The notes: a model not told the origin generated them from the letters alone. A stretch of DNA of 37,029 bases from CAZCDS01 sp964497585 (GCA_964497585.1 CAZCDS010000064.1:1-37029); one strand, 5' to 3'. Numbered from the stretch's first letter, positions 17,959-26,042 are shown. Numbers and translations are program-made.

Positions 17959-18126
17959 GGGTTGACACACCTCCCAGGTCTCATGTCTCAGGCGAATGAG
18001 AAAATGCCGGACAAGGAAATTCGAGGAGGCCCCCCCTTGCCCGTCTGAGTCGGCGGTTCCCTCCCCGATCTTCAACGTGGTTTTCCAGTCAGTACACCTT
18101 CACGAGTATCCGTGGACCGTTGGGCG

Positions 18127-19545
18127 CTATTCTTCGAAGCCATACTCCTTCCATTGAGACAGAACCTTGTTTTTCGTCTCCTCATCGAGAAAGATCTCGA
18201 TGGGCTTTCTTTCCCACTCGTATGGCGTGCAGGCATCCATGATGATTCTTGAGGTGATATGTCGTGCGTTAATGGGGAGCGCAGGATCGAGCGGCGTGGA
18301 GCGTCCTCGATTGATGATTTGGGCGTCACGCTTTGGATCGAACCTGACTGAAAGCGCCCACATGACCCTTTCCCAGTCATCCGCCGGAATATCGTGATCA
18401 ACGACGATCACTCCCTTGACACCGTAATGGCCGGTAGTCGTTGCAATGGCCGCGTTGCCGGCATGATTGGAATGACCCGGGTACTTCTGCTCTACCGAAA
18501 CCACGCACCAGTAACGGCCTGTAGATTCCGGAAGGAAGTAAACGGATTTGATTCCCGGTACCCTCATGGCCTCCAGGTCCGTCCACAAGGTGGCGGTACG
18601 GTTAAGAGACTGAATCATGTGGGTGTCGGTGATCGGCTTCCCGACGGTAGTCCCCCAGAAGATCGGCTTCTTGCGTCGGAGTATGCGCTGGACATGGAGC
18701 ACCTGCTTTGGCCATTCTTCGCCTTTGGCGCCGGAGTAGTACCCCGTATACTCCCCGAAAGGACCCTCCTCGCGCATATCGTCGGGATCAACGTATCCCT
18801 CGAGGATGATTTCAGCGTGCGCAGGGAGCCTGAGACCGGTAAGGTCACTCTTGAATACCTCACAGGGTTCCTGCCGGAGCGTGCTGATAATGTCGTACTC
18901 ATCGGTCTGTGCGGACACCAGAGTCGATGACACGAGAAAATGAACCGCGTCCGCACCAATGACCGCGGCTGCGGGCATTTTTGTGCCGTCTTTCTTGTGC
19001 TGGTTGAAGTGGAAATCCGCGTGCTTGCCTCTGATGATCTGTATACCTGCGTGATTGCGATCGTGGATCTGCATCCGGTAGGTTCCACAGTTGGTCCATC
19101 CGGTTTCCTTGTCTTCGGTTACGAGGTAATGGGCAGTCCCGATATATCGGCCGCCGTCCAGAGGATTGTAGTGCGGCGCGGGCAATGCCTCGATGTCGAC
19201 ATCGTCACCTTCCACAATCATCTCGCAGACCGGGCCGGAGTCCACGAGCTTCGCCTGCACGGGCTTCTTCATGGTGAGCTGCATCCATTCCTTGGCCATG
19301 TCGCATATGGAAGAGTCAAGCGGCATATCAAGTGCGATGGCAAAACGCCTGGTAGTAGTAAACGCACTTGTCAAGACAGGAATGTCGTGGCCCTTCACGT
19401 TCTCGAAGAGGAGCGCGGGCCCCCTTCGCTCTTCGCTCAGCTTTGCTATGGTGCCGAGCTCCAAGTACCAGTCCACCTCCTTCTTAATCCGGAGCAATTC
19501 CCCTTCTTGTTCACACCTGTTGATGAAATCTCTCAACTCTTTCAT
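18127..19545 (-). CDS. UbiD-family (de)carboxylase, probable phenylphosphate carboxylase
   Basis: 472 aa, the usual length of UbiD-family prenylated-FMN (de)carboxylases. Aligning by spacing with fungal Fdc1 residues (N168, R173, H191, E233, E277, E282) gives Asn152, Arg157, His175, Glu216, Glu260 and Glu265; the last two lie in EGPFGE. The metal/prFMN and catalytic positions thus appear intact. In context it would carboxylate phenylphosphate to 4-hydroxybenzoate with release of phosphate, like PpcA/PpcB of Thauera. Only one UbiD gene is present, and no small PpcC/PpcD-like gene or UbiX flavin prenyltransferase is in the window. ATG 19545 has GGGAG 9 bases upstream. An alternative is a reversible aromatic acid decarboxylase. 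Confidence 0.9.
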   Translation of the reverse strand: MKELRDFINRCEQEGELLRIKKEVDWYLELGTIAKLSEERRGPALLFENVKGHDIPVLTSAFTTTRRFAIALDMPLDSSICDMAKEWMQLTMKKPVQAKLVDSGPVCEMIVEGDDVDIEALPAPHYNPLDGGRYIGTAHYLVTEDKETGWTNCGTYRMQIHDRNHAGIQIIRGKHADFHFNQHKKDGTKMPAAAVIGADAVHFLVSSTLVSAQTDEYDIISTLRQEPCEVFKSDLTGLRLPAHAEIILEGYVDPDDMREEGPFGEYTGYYSGAKGEEWPKQVLHVQRILRRKKPIFWGTTVGKPITDTHMIQSLNRTATLWTDLEAMRVPGIKSVYFLPESTGRYWCVVSVEQKYPGHSNHAGNAAIATTTGHYGVKGVIVVDHDIPADDWERVMWALSVRFDPKRDAQIINRGRSTPLDPALPINARHITSRIIMDACTPYEWERKPIEIFLDEETKNKVLSQWKEYGFEE

Positions 19546-19679
19546 GCTCTCATCTCCCTTATGTGGTAATAGTTCGAGCGGTCTCGCAGTCCGCTATTCA
19601 TGGGGCCAAACAATATCGTTGAGATTCCGAAGCATTATGGGCCTCCGCAATCAGATCCGTTTCGCTGATAACCCTGGTG

Positions 19680-19755
19680 TGGTCGACGCCACAACCTCCG
19701 TCTCCGCCGGGGCGTCACGGCAAATCTTCTTGCTGGGCCCAGCGGAGGTCGACCA
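19680..19755 (-). repeat. Intercistronic stem-loop between ppsB-like and ubiD-like genes
   Basis: TGGTCGAC (19680-19687) and CCTCCG (19695-19700) together pair with CGGAGGTCGACCA (19743-19755), a 13-bp stem with a 7-base bulge on one side. It lies in the 266-base spacer between the PpsB-like stop and the UbiD start. It could act in mRNA processing or stability in the operon. No T-run follows, so a full terminator is unlikely. Confidence 0.4.
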
Positions 19756-19811
19756 TGTCAATTGTGACGTCCACCTGCTCAATCCGGCGCGGACCCCGCG
19801 ATACGGTTGTC

Positions 19812-20891
19812 TTACTTCAGCTTCCTCCCCTTGATGAGGCCGGCAACGATGTGTTCCAATGCGCTGGCCTTTGGTTCCACAATGGGTTTGGCCTCTTTCT
19901 GGCTCCATACTGTTTCGGGACGGCTCTGGACTATGTAGATCTCACCTTTGTACGGGAGGGACTTCTCGGTCGCCCACTCGATGTCCATTTGTTTTCCGTA
20001 ATACTTCTCTATTCTCCTGCCCAGTTCCGCCAGCTCGAGTATCTCCCGGTCCAGGAGGCTCTGGGACATGCGACGCTCATCATCCACTTTCAGTTTCTTG
20101 ACCTCGTCGGTCTCCGGATTGGTGGTATAGTAAATCTCCTTGTCGGAGACGGTCTTCTTGGTGACTTCGTTGGTGACCTTGTTGACATGGAACTGGTCGG
20201 GGGTCACCTCTCCTGAAACCACGCTCTCGCCGTATCCCCAGTTTGAATCGATGACGATGGTTGTGGGATCGCCTGTAGCGGGATTCAATGTGAACATGAC
20301 CCCGGCTGCAAAGGAGCGCACCATTTTCTGTACGGCGACGCTGATCAGTACCTGGGAATGCTCGAATCCCATCTTTATCCTGTAGGCAATGGCTCTGGGG
20401 GTGAAAAGACTGGACCAACATCGTTTTAGTCGGTCCAGAAGATCGTCCACCCCCCTGATCCACAGGAAAGTGTCCTGCTGACCTGCAAAGCTCGCATCCG
20501 GAAGGTCTTCGGCCGTGGCGGACGAGCGCACCGCAACGGGGAGCCCCGGACAGCGAGTCCTGCGTGAGAGGAGTCGGTAGTCTTCAGCGATGAAGTCCTC
20601 AAGCATTTCACTGATGGATCCGTTCTCGATCCATTTGCGAATCTCCTTGGACGCCTGCTCGGTTTCCTCGATCATGGAATCGTCAAGGCCATCGAGCCGG
20701 GAGAGCACCTTGTCGGCAAGGCCATTGTCGTTCAAGAATTCCTCGTACGCGTCGGTTGTCACGGCAAAGCCCGGCGGAACTGGTATCCTTGCCTTCAACA
20801 ACTCGCCAAGACTGGCGCATTTGCCGCCGACCCGATTGACCATGCTCAGATCACACTGCTCAAAAGGAACGACATATTTTGTTCTGTCCAT
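19812..20891 (-). CDS. ppsB: Phenylphosphate synthase ATP-binding subunit (PpsB-like; PEP synthase N-terminal domain)
   Basis: 359 aa, about 40 kDa. It corresponds only to the N-terminal ATP-grasp part of PEP synthase/PPDK: GGKCASLGEL at 22-31, PVPPGFAVTT at 37-46, an AVRSSATAEDLPDASFAGQQ block at about 120-139, and the closing IVQSRPETVW near the C-terminus. The phosphohistidine swivelling domain is absent and is supplied by the gene upstream. This split is the hallmark of phenylphosphate synthase, where the 40-kDa protein binds MgATP and phosphorylates the His of the 70-kDa protein; ATP goes to AMP and Pi. ATG 20891 is the start. A truncated PEP synthase unrelated to phenol is the alternative, made unlikely by the neighbours. 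Confidence 0.85.
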   Translation of the reverse strand: MDRTKYVVPFEQCDLSMVNRVGGKCASLGELLKARIPVPPGFAVTTDAYEEFLNDNGLADKVLSRLDGLDDSMIEETEQASKEIRKWIENGSISEMLEDFIAEDYRLLSRRTRCPGLPVAVRSSATAEDLPDASFAGQQDTFLWIRGVDDLLDRLKRCWSSLFTPRAIAYRIKMGFEHSQVLISVAVQKMVRSFAAGVMFTLNPATGDPTTIVIDSNWGYGESVVSGEVTPDQFHVNKVTNEVTKKTVSDKEIYYTTNPETDEVKKLKVDDERRMSQSLLDREILELAELGRRIEKYYGKQMDIEWATEKSLPYKGEIYIVQSRPETVWSQKEAKPIVEPKASALEHIVAGLIKGRKLK

Positions 20892-20925
20892 GTGAGAATC
20901 CTTGCGCCTGTGGGCCTCGCTGTGA

Positions 20926-20997
20926 GGCTGACAATTGCCCCGACCCTCTCATGCGAAGGGGATTTGGGGCCGAAGAGCGAATCGGAGCTTGTCAGCC
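20926..20997 (-). repeat. Intercistronic inverted repeat between ppsA-like and ppsB-like genes
   Basis: GGCTGACAA (20926-20934) is a perfect 9-bp inverted complement of TTGTCAGCC (20989-20997), enclosing 54 bases that contain further C-rich/G-rich complementary tracts. It lies in the 185-base spacer between ppsA-like and ppsB-like genes. Possible roles are setting the relative amounts of the two subunits or protecting mRNA ends. Confidence 0.4.
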
Positions 20998-21076
20998 CCA
21001 CAGGAGTCTCGGTACTCGGGTCACACTCGCGAATCCTCGCCCTCTGAGGATTGTGCGCCGGCAAATCGATTGATCT

Positions 21077-22906
21077 CTAGAGGATGTCGATCTCCCCGGA
21101 GGTGCCGTTCACTCTGATCATCTGGCCGGTCGTGATCCGCGAAGTTGCCGAACCGGTGCCAACCACCGCGGGAAGGCCGTACTCTCGACATACGATCGCG
21201 GCATGACACATGACTCCGCCCACATCGGTGACCGCGGCCTTGATCTTCTGAAAGGCAGGAGCCCAGCTTGGCGAGGTCGTGGTGGACACGAGGATCTCGC
21301 CTTCCTTCAGCTCCGTGATCTCGCCCACGGTGCGGCAGACACGGGCCCGTCCTTCGACAGTTCCCGGAGATCCGGCAAATCCTACGATCTTGGAGACATC
21401 GCCTTCGGCTATCGCCTTGAGCTTCGCCCAATTGGCCATGGATTCGGAGGTGATGCCCCAGAGGAGAATGGTAAACGGTTCGTTGATCGTCTCGGGGACC
21501 GTCCCCATGGCTGAAGGCGCGGACCACTGTCGGAACTTTTCCATGCACTGTTTGCGCCAGGCGACTTCCTTCGGCCATACAAGAGGCCCGCGCGGCTTGC
21601 ACCCTGTGGCCCAGGATGTGACGACATCCCATAATGCATCCTTGATCTCGGCTCGGGTCATATACCAGACGTCCTCGATGTCCCCGATAAACTTGAAGTC
21701 AACAAGAATTTTCGCCACGTCTCGCATCTTGTTCCAAAAGATGCTGTGAAACCAGTGCTCAACGTAGAACAGATGGTTCTCAACGTACGGGAAAACGGTT
21801 CTTGCTTGACCCAACATTTGATCGAAGGTACCCTTGTCCTCGTCGGTCTTGAGCAGGGCCCGGTACCCCTCGGCCAGCCTGTCACGCTCTTTGATAATGT
21901 CTTCCGTAGGACGATCGATGTTTTCTCCAGCCTTGAGTTTCTCGATGTAGATGTTCATGAAGGAGAGGGGGAGGCGAAAATCGTCGTTCCAGGAACAATC
22001 GGTGTGGTACCAGCCGGTGCCGGAAGACACATAGAACCACGGATCGCGAGCTGCATTTAGCGATTCCAGCCATTTCTTACCGTTTTCAGATGTCTCCATT
22101 TCCTTGAGCACCGCCTCGTCCGTTCCCTTCAGGCAGATGTCGTCCACTCCCAGTTCGACCGCCAGTTTGGCGAGCTTCTTCAGCTCATCGTCCGGCTTGT
22201 ACATGATGACGTCGATGCCGCTGACCATCTGCGTGATCTGCTGGGGCGTCGCGTCCGGGAACGCCTTCTGGCAGAAGTCCATAAAGAAAACGTACGCCGC
22301 ATACCCCAAGTTCAGAAACTCAAAATGATACTGCCAGCAGAGAATGCCGAGGTCTATGAGCTTGTCGTAGGCATTGAGAAGCCTGTACCCGCTGGACATT
22401 CCCTTTCCTTCAAAGACGACCGATTCGTCTTCCATTTCCGGCAACGTGGGAATTTCGGTCTCGTCAAGTTGCTTGATGACGTCCCGCATCTTGCCTTCCC
22501 AGACTTTCTCGAGATCCGTCCAGTTCTGATAGTAGTGACCCGCCCGTTTCATGAAGTTTTCCGCTCGCTTGGGGATGTCGTCCGGGTCGGTCACGGGTAG
22601 CGGTGTTATATAGATATACCCGTTGCAAATACGGTGATCGATGCCCATGGCCGGGGGAACAATGAAGATGCGGTTGTTGTACTGAGATAATGACAGAAAC
22701 CAGGCCTCATCCCAGATGATGTCAAAGGGATACATCGGTTCCGGGTAGTGCAGGCCGTCGTAGAACCAAAACATGCCCTTTTCGTACTTGGCCCGGTCGG
22801 GATCTTCATCGCTGAACTCGTAGTGATAGGGATACATCCTTTCCCATCCCTCGGTTCCTGGGATAGTCTCCACCTCGTGCGGATCGGGGAACTTCAAATC
22901 GACCAT
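21077..22906 (-). CDS. ppsA: Phenylphosphate synthase catalytic subunit (PpsA-like; phosphohistidine domain)
   Basis: 609 aa, about 70 kDa. The C-terminal 95 residues or so form the mobile PEP-utilising-enzyme domain: SPGTVEGRARV, then GGVMCHAAIVCREYGLPAVVG, with the phosphorylatable His at residue 568. In the Thauera enzyme the phosphohistidine of the 70-kDa subunit, recalled to be near residue 569, carries the phosphoryl group to phenol; the near-identical position supports orthology. The long N-terminal part (1-500) is rich in aromatic residues and has no PEP synthase ATP-grasp motif. It is probably the phenol-binding part. ATG 22906 has AGGTTGAGAG upstream. It is the first gene after the sigma-54 promoter at 23190-23204. 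Confidence 0.88.
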   Translation of the reverse strand: MVDLKFPDPHEVETIPGTEGWERMYPYHYEFSDEDPDRAKYEKGMFWFYDGLHYPEPMYPFDIIWDEAWFLSLSQYNNRIFIVPPAMGIDHRICNGYIYITPLPVTDPDDIPKRAENFMKRAGHYYQNWTDLEKVWEGKMRDVIKQLDETEIPTLPEMEDESVVFEGKGMSSGYRLLNAYDKLIDLGILCWQYHFEFLNLGYAAYVFFMDFCQKAFPDATPQQITQMVSGIDVIMYKPDDELKKLAKLAVELGVDDICLKGTDEAVLKEMETSENGKKWLESLNAARDPWFYVSSGTGWYHTDCSWNDDFRLPLSFMNIYIEKLKAGENIDRPTEDIIKERDRLAEGYRALLKTDEDKGTFDQMLGQARTVFPYVENHLFYVEHWFHSIFWNKMRDVAKILVDFKFIGDIEDVWYMTRAEIKDALWDVVTSWATGCKPRGPLVWPKEVAWRKQCMEKFRQWSAPSAMGTVPETINEPFTILLWGITSESMANWAKLKAIAEGDVSKIVGFAGSPGTVEGRARVCRTVGEITELKEGEILVSTTTSPSWAPAFQKIKAAVTDVGGVMCHAAIVCREYGLPAVVGTGSATSRITTGQMIRVNGTSGEIDIL

Positions 22907-23101
22907 CTCTCAACCTCCTGAGTGAATTGGTTGTTGCCCCGCCGGTATCCCACCGACGCCTCTCACCTCTCACGTATCTGCAACTGACGCGGGCTCACAC
23001 CATAACGGCGTAAGCCCACTCTCAGTACTACGAAAGTAAATAGGTGAAGTTTAGCGGTCTCACGACCTTGCACGCGGATGATAGGATAGTGTTTCCTTCC
23101 C

Positions 23102-23145
23102 CCGTGCCGCGCGCGCACGGATTTAACTTCAGCGCTTCCGCTGAA
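23102..23145 (-). repeat. Two hairpins in the ppsA 5' leader
   Basis: In the presumed leader RNA, a perfect 7-bp stem with a 4-base loop (TTCAGCG/CGCTGAA, 23128-23145) is followed by a 6-bp GC stem (CCGTGC/GCACGG, 23102-23120). They lie about 34-77 bases after the predicted transcription start. The untranslated leader of about 270 bases is long for a catabolic operon. No T-run follows, so they are more likely RNA-stability or binding structures than terminators. Confidence 0.45.
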
Positions 23146-23189
23146 AAGATTTTGTGAGAGACTTCGACCTAAGTCGTTCGTAGCGAAAA

Positions 23190-23204
23190 GCAACATGTGT
23201 GCCA
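23190..23204 (-). promoter_or_regulatory. Sigma-54 (-24/-12) promoter of the ppsA operon
   Basis: On the minus strand this reads TGGCAC-ACATG-TTGC, a perfect match to the sigma-54 consensus boxes with the obligatory spacing between GG and GC. A T precedes it and T-rich sequence follows, as in strong examples. The predicted start of transcription is near 23178. It lies between the sigma-54 activator gene and ppsA, and reads toward ppsA. Confidence 0.88.
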
Positions 23205-23235
23205 AGAAACACTCGCTTTCGAAAAACATCCAATC

Positions 23236-23262
23236 ATCAAGAATTATTAAAGATATCTTGAT
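23236..23262. repeat. AT-rich inverted repeat between activator sites and sigma-54 promoter
   Basis: ATCAAGA (23236-23242) is inverted as TCTTGAT (23256-23262) around 13 AT-rich bases. Its place between the upstream sites and the promoter is where a DNA-bending protein such as IHF usually binds in sigma-54 systems, but it matches the IHF consensus only in part. It could instead be a weak terminator of the activator gene, as a TTTTT lies 10-14 bases beyond on the minus strand. Confidence 0.35.
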
Positions 23263-23299
23263 CGGATCGTTGCGCGGAAGACCCCCTTGAGATAAGGTG

Positions 23300-23315
23300 G
23301 TGTGGCATATCGCAC
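23300..23315. promoter_or_regulatory. Upstream activator site 1 (distal copy closer to promoter)
   Basis: GTGTGGCATATCGCAC, an imperfect palindrome that matches site 2 at 14 of 16 positions. Its centre is about 130 bases upstream of the predicted ppsA transcription start. Start-to-start distance to site 2 is 19 bases, close to two helical turns, as for paired bEBP dimers. Confidence 0.65.
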
Positions 23316-23318
23316 TTG

Positions 23319-23334
23319 GTGTGACATATCACAC
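23319..23334. promoter_or_regulatory. Upstream activator site 2
   Basis: GTGTGA-CATA-TCACAC, a perfect 6-bp inverted repeat around a 4-base spacer. It abuts the stop codon of the sigma-54 activator gene (23335-23337) and lies about 148 bases upstream of the predicted ppsA start of transcription. Likely bound by the Fis-type helix-turn-helix of the adjacent activator. Confidence 0.7.
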
Positions 23335-24993
23335 TCAATGGACCGGCCTGATTCCAAGCCTGCGCATCCGGGAGAAGAGCGTGGATGGATTGATGCGTAG
23401 GATTTGGGCGGCGCCGCCATTGCCTTTCACTCTTCCGCCGGTGGTTGCCAGGACCTTGAGGATGTGGTTCTTCTCCATTTCCTCCAAAGGAATTGCCTCA
23501 GAGTCCTGACATTGCGACTCTGAGTCTGCCGGGGCGACAATGTTCAGTGTGGGCCCCGTGACTGTGAGCATTGCCCGTTCTATCGTATTCCTCAGTTCTC
23601 TAATGTTTCCAGGCCAATGGTAATCCTGGAGATCCTTCATGACCGACGAAGGAATCCGTTCCACTCGCTTGACCAGTTTCTGCTCCAATTCTCTGACGAA
23701 TGACCAAACCAGTTCCGGAATGTCTTCCTTGCGGTAGCGCAGGGGCGGCAAGACAATGGGAAAGACGTTCAGTCGGTAATAGAGATCCTTCCGAAACGTG
23801 CCGGCTTTTGCTGCTCCCGCGAGGTCCTTATTTGTGGCAGCTATTATCCTGGTATCGACCCGGACGGTTTTTGGGCTTCCCACTCTTTCAAATCTACCGT
23901 CCTGGATTACTCTGAGCAACCGCGGCTGTGCTTCAATCGCGAGGTCGCCGATCTCGTCGAGAAAGAGTGTGGAACCATGCCCCAGTTCAAAGCGACCGAT
24001 CTCTTTGGAACATGCTCCCGTAAACGCGCCCCTCTCACGCCCGAACAATTCACTTTCAATCAGGTTTGAAGGGAGAGCTGAACAATTGACGGTTACCATC
24101 GTCCGATTCCTTCGCGAACTCATATCGTGGATCGCGTGGGCCAATAGCTCCTTTCCCGTACCAGTCTCGCCAATGATAAGGACTGTCGAGTCAGTCCCCG
24201 CCACCTGCTCGGCAAGGTCCAGGACCTTCTTGATCGCTTGGCTTCTGCCGATGATCTGCTTTGTATGGCTCCTCAGGCGGACTTCGCGGGAAAGACGGGC
24301 ATTCCTGACATGCAGTCTTTCTCTTGGAGTTCGCCCCGTCCCGGAGGATTTGCCGAACTCTTGTTCGGTGCCCCTCCAGGCGATTGCGTTGGCGACGACC
24401 TCCCCGAAGAGCGCGAGTCGTCGAATAAGCGGATGAGGCCAATTTCGTTCGGCCGTAAAGCTGCTGAAGGTCATCCCACCAATCACCGTTCCTCCCAAGC
24501 GTAATGGGATAGCCAAGGCCGACTTCTGGCCCGAGGTCTCAAACCCTTTCCTGTCTAAACGTGCTTCCTTGGGCAAATCTTCAAGTGTGGAGAAAACGAA
24601 CACTTTGCCAGACCTCAAGGTTCGAGTGAGGTACGGGAACTTGTCGTTCGGGAGGACCTTTGGAGGAAAATCAATCCCTTCCGCCGCCCACCAATGGGTC
24701 GCGAGAAGCTCCGATTCTTCCTCCACGTATCGACGCAAACTGGTCCTGTCGTGGCCCAGCAATTTGGCAAGGCGCATCAGCGAATACTCGATCTTGCTGT
24801 CCACTTCTTCCACCGGCAAATTGACCACTTCGGTGCACAGCTCGGTAAGCAGCTCCTGGATCCTCAGTTGTTCCGTCAGACTCTGCTGCCTTTGTCTGAG
24901 TTCCGCTGTGGTCTTCTCCAAAACAGCTATTTCTTCGCGTTGGGCTTGAAGTTCCCTGATCAGTTGCTCGGTGGTCTTGTCTTGGTCCTTCAT
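23335..24993 (-). CDS. Sigma-54-dependent activator with GAF sensor domain, likely regulator of the pps operon
   Basis: 552 aa. Residues 1-45 form a charged coiled coil, about 45-210 a GAF ligand-sensing domain, 245-475 the AAA+ sigma-54 interaction domain, and about 507-548 a Fis-type helix-turn-helix. Walker A is GETGTGK (275-281), the sigma-54 loop GAFTGA is at 322-327, and Walker B ends in Asp346-Glu347; all are intact. There is no phosphoacceptor receiver domain, so direct sensing of a small molecule (an aromatic such as phenol) by GAF is expected. ATG 24993 is chosen over 25080 because GGGAGG lies 6 bases upstream. It precedes the tandem palindromes and sigma-54 promoter, so it most likely controls ppsA onward. 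This parallels the sigma-54 control of phenol genes in other bacteria. Confidence 0.92.
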   Translation of the reverse strand: MKDQDKTTEQLIRELQAQREEIAVLEKTTAELRQRQQSLTEQLRIQELLTELCTEVVNLPVEEVDSKIEYSLMRLAKLLGHDRTSLRRYVEEESELLATHWWAAEGIDFPPKVLPNDKFPYLTRTLRSGKVFVFSTLEDLPKEARLDRKGFETSGQKSALAIPLRLGGTVIGGMTFSSFTAERNWPHPLIRRLALFGEVVANAIAWRGTEQEFGKSSGTGRTPRERLHVRNARLSREVRLRSHTKQIIGRSQAIKKVLDLAEQVAGTDSTVLIIGETGTGKELLAHAIHDMSSRRNRTMVTVNCSALPSNLIESELFGRERGAFTGACSKEIGRFELGHGSTLFLDEIGDLAIEAQPRLLRVIQDGRFERVGSPKTVRVDTRIIAATNKDLAGAAKAGTFRKDLYYRLNVFPIVLPPLRYRKEDIPELVWSFVRELEQKLVKRVERIPSSVMKDLQDYHWPGNIRELRNTIERAMLTVTGPTLNIVAPADSESQCQDSEAIPLEEMEKNHILKVLATTGGRVKGNGGAAQILRINPSTLFSRMRRLGIRPVH

Positions 24994-25563
24994 GAGGGCC
25001 TCCCACAAGCGAGGAATTCCAAGGGACGGAGGACGGCACCGTTCCTTACGATTCGAGGTGAACGAATTCCATCCGTTCACATGGCGTCAGACAGACGAGG
25101 AGCTCTGAGACGATACTGAAGTCGGATTCCTTTCTTTTGTCGTTCTTCGTTTCTAACCCTCAACCGAACATGCAAAACCATGGGGCCAATCCCCCAGTCT
25201 GGTGACTTCTCCGCCTTCTGGGCATTTCTTGCCGACGCGATCGTTGCGTTTTCTCAACATAGCAGGCCTATCCTTTGCTGGGCCGGACCAAGGCCCCGGG
25301 GTGGGCCCGGCCGAAAAGCCCACCCCGGAGCATCCGCTCCCATTAGGAGACGGCCGCTTGTCACGGGTGAAATCGGTTCCCAGGTTCGCGAGCGCTTTGA
25401 CCTTGCGACCCGGCCCTGCTGAAAATACCATCGTACGTATCTGACATCTGGTTCCTTCTTCCGTGAACGAGATCGGAGACTTGGTTCGGACCTGTGAAAG
25501 AGTCTCTCTCAATCGTGAGACGCGTATCCGCGGCTCTTTTCAGAGAGATCTGATCCACAGGAA
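24994..25563. other. Intergenic region between the Mo/W-enzyme unit and the activator gene
   Basis: 570 bases with no supported gene. It contains a strong GC hairpin at 25296-25328 and presumably the promoter of the activator gene, which I could not place with confidence. No sigma-54 motif was found here. Confidence 0.5.
25296..25328 (-). terminator. Terminator-like GC hairpin after the ferredoxin gene
   Basis: CCGGGGTGGGC (25296-25306) pairs perfectly over 11 bp with GCCCACCCCGG (25318-25328), with an 11-base loop. It stands about 236 bases beyond the stop of the FeS-subunit gene and upstream of the activator gene, so it would separate the two transcription units. No T-tract follows, which lowers confidence in intrinsic termination. 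Confidence 0.5.
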
Positions 25564-26031
25564 TCATGTTGTCGCCTTCGCGACCGCCTCGGCAGCAACT
25601 CTGTCCAACATGCTCTTTGAATCACCCCAGAATATGCAGCCGGTGCTGCAAACCGCAACGCAGGCAGGGCCCTGGTTGTTCTTGAGTCGTTCAACACAGA
25701 GATCACATTTCACGGCAATATCCTGATCGTCGTCGAACTGCATGGCTCCGAAGGGGCAAGCCTCCACACATTCCCTGCAGCCGATACACTCATCACCGTC
25801 AATGAGTACAATACCCAGCTCATTTCTGCTTATGGCATCCACAGGGCATGACTCAGCACACGGCGCATCTGCACAATGATGACAGTAAATGGGGATGAAA
25901 TTGGGCGCCTGTTCGATAACGCGAACGAGCCTGGGCCCTACCCCGAGACCATGCTCCTGTTTGCACGCGACTTCACAGGCATGGCATCCCATGCAATTCC
26001 TCCTGTAAAACATCAACGAGAGTTTCCCCAT
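25564..26031 (-). CDS. Four-cluster [4Fe-4S] ferredoxin subunit of a Mo/W oxidoreductase
   Basis: 155 aa. Four Cys groups are visible: 13/16/19/23, 50/53/58/62, 82/85/88/92 and 109/112/124/128, giving four [4Fe-4S] clusters as in the beta subunits of DMSO-reductase-family enzymes. It would relay electrons from the catalytic subunit encoded 11 bases upstream. No signal peptide or membrane anchor, so a cytoplasmic complex. ATG 26031 is chosen because AGGAGGGAG lies just upstream; the in-frame extension to 26199 runs inside the catalytic subunit gene. Electron acceptor unknown; no membrane subunit gene accompanies it. Confidence 0.9.
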   Translation of the reverse strand: MGKLSLMFYRRNCMGCHACEVACKQEHGLGVGPRLVRVIEQAPNFIPIYCHHCADAPCAESCPVDAISRNELGIVLIDGDECIGCRECVEACPFGAMQFDDDQDIAVKCDLCVERLKNNQGPACVAVCSTGCIFWGDSKSMLDRVAAEAVAKATT

Positions 26032-26042
26032 ATCTCTCCCTC

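Noticed and set aside
18001..18126. N-terminal extension of the aryl-CoA ligase to 18075
   Set aside because: The extension is unlike the family, and a proper ribosome-binding site precedes ATG 17958.
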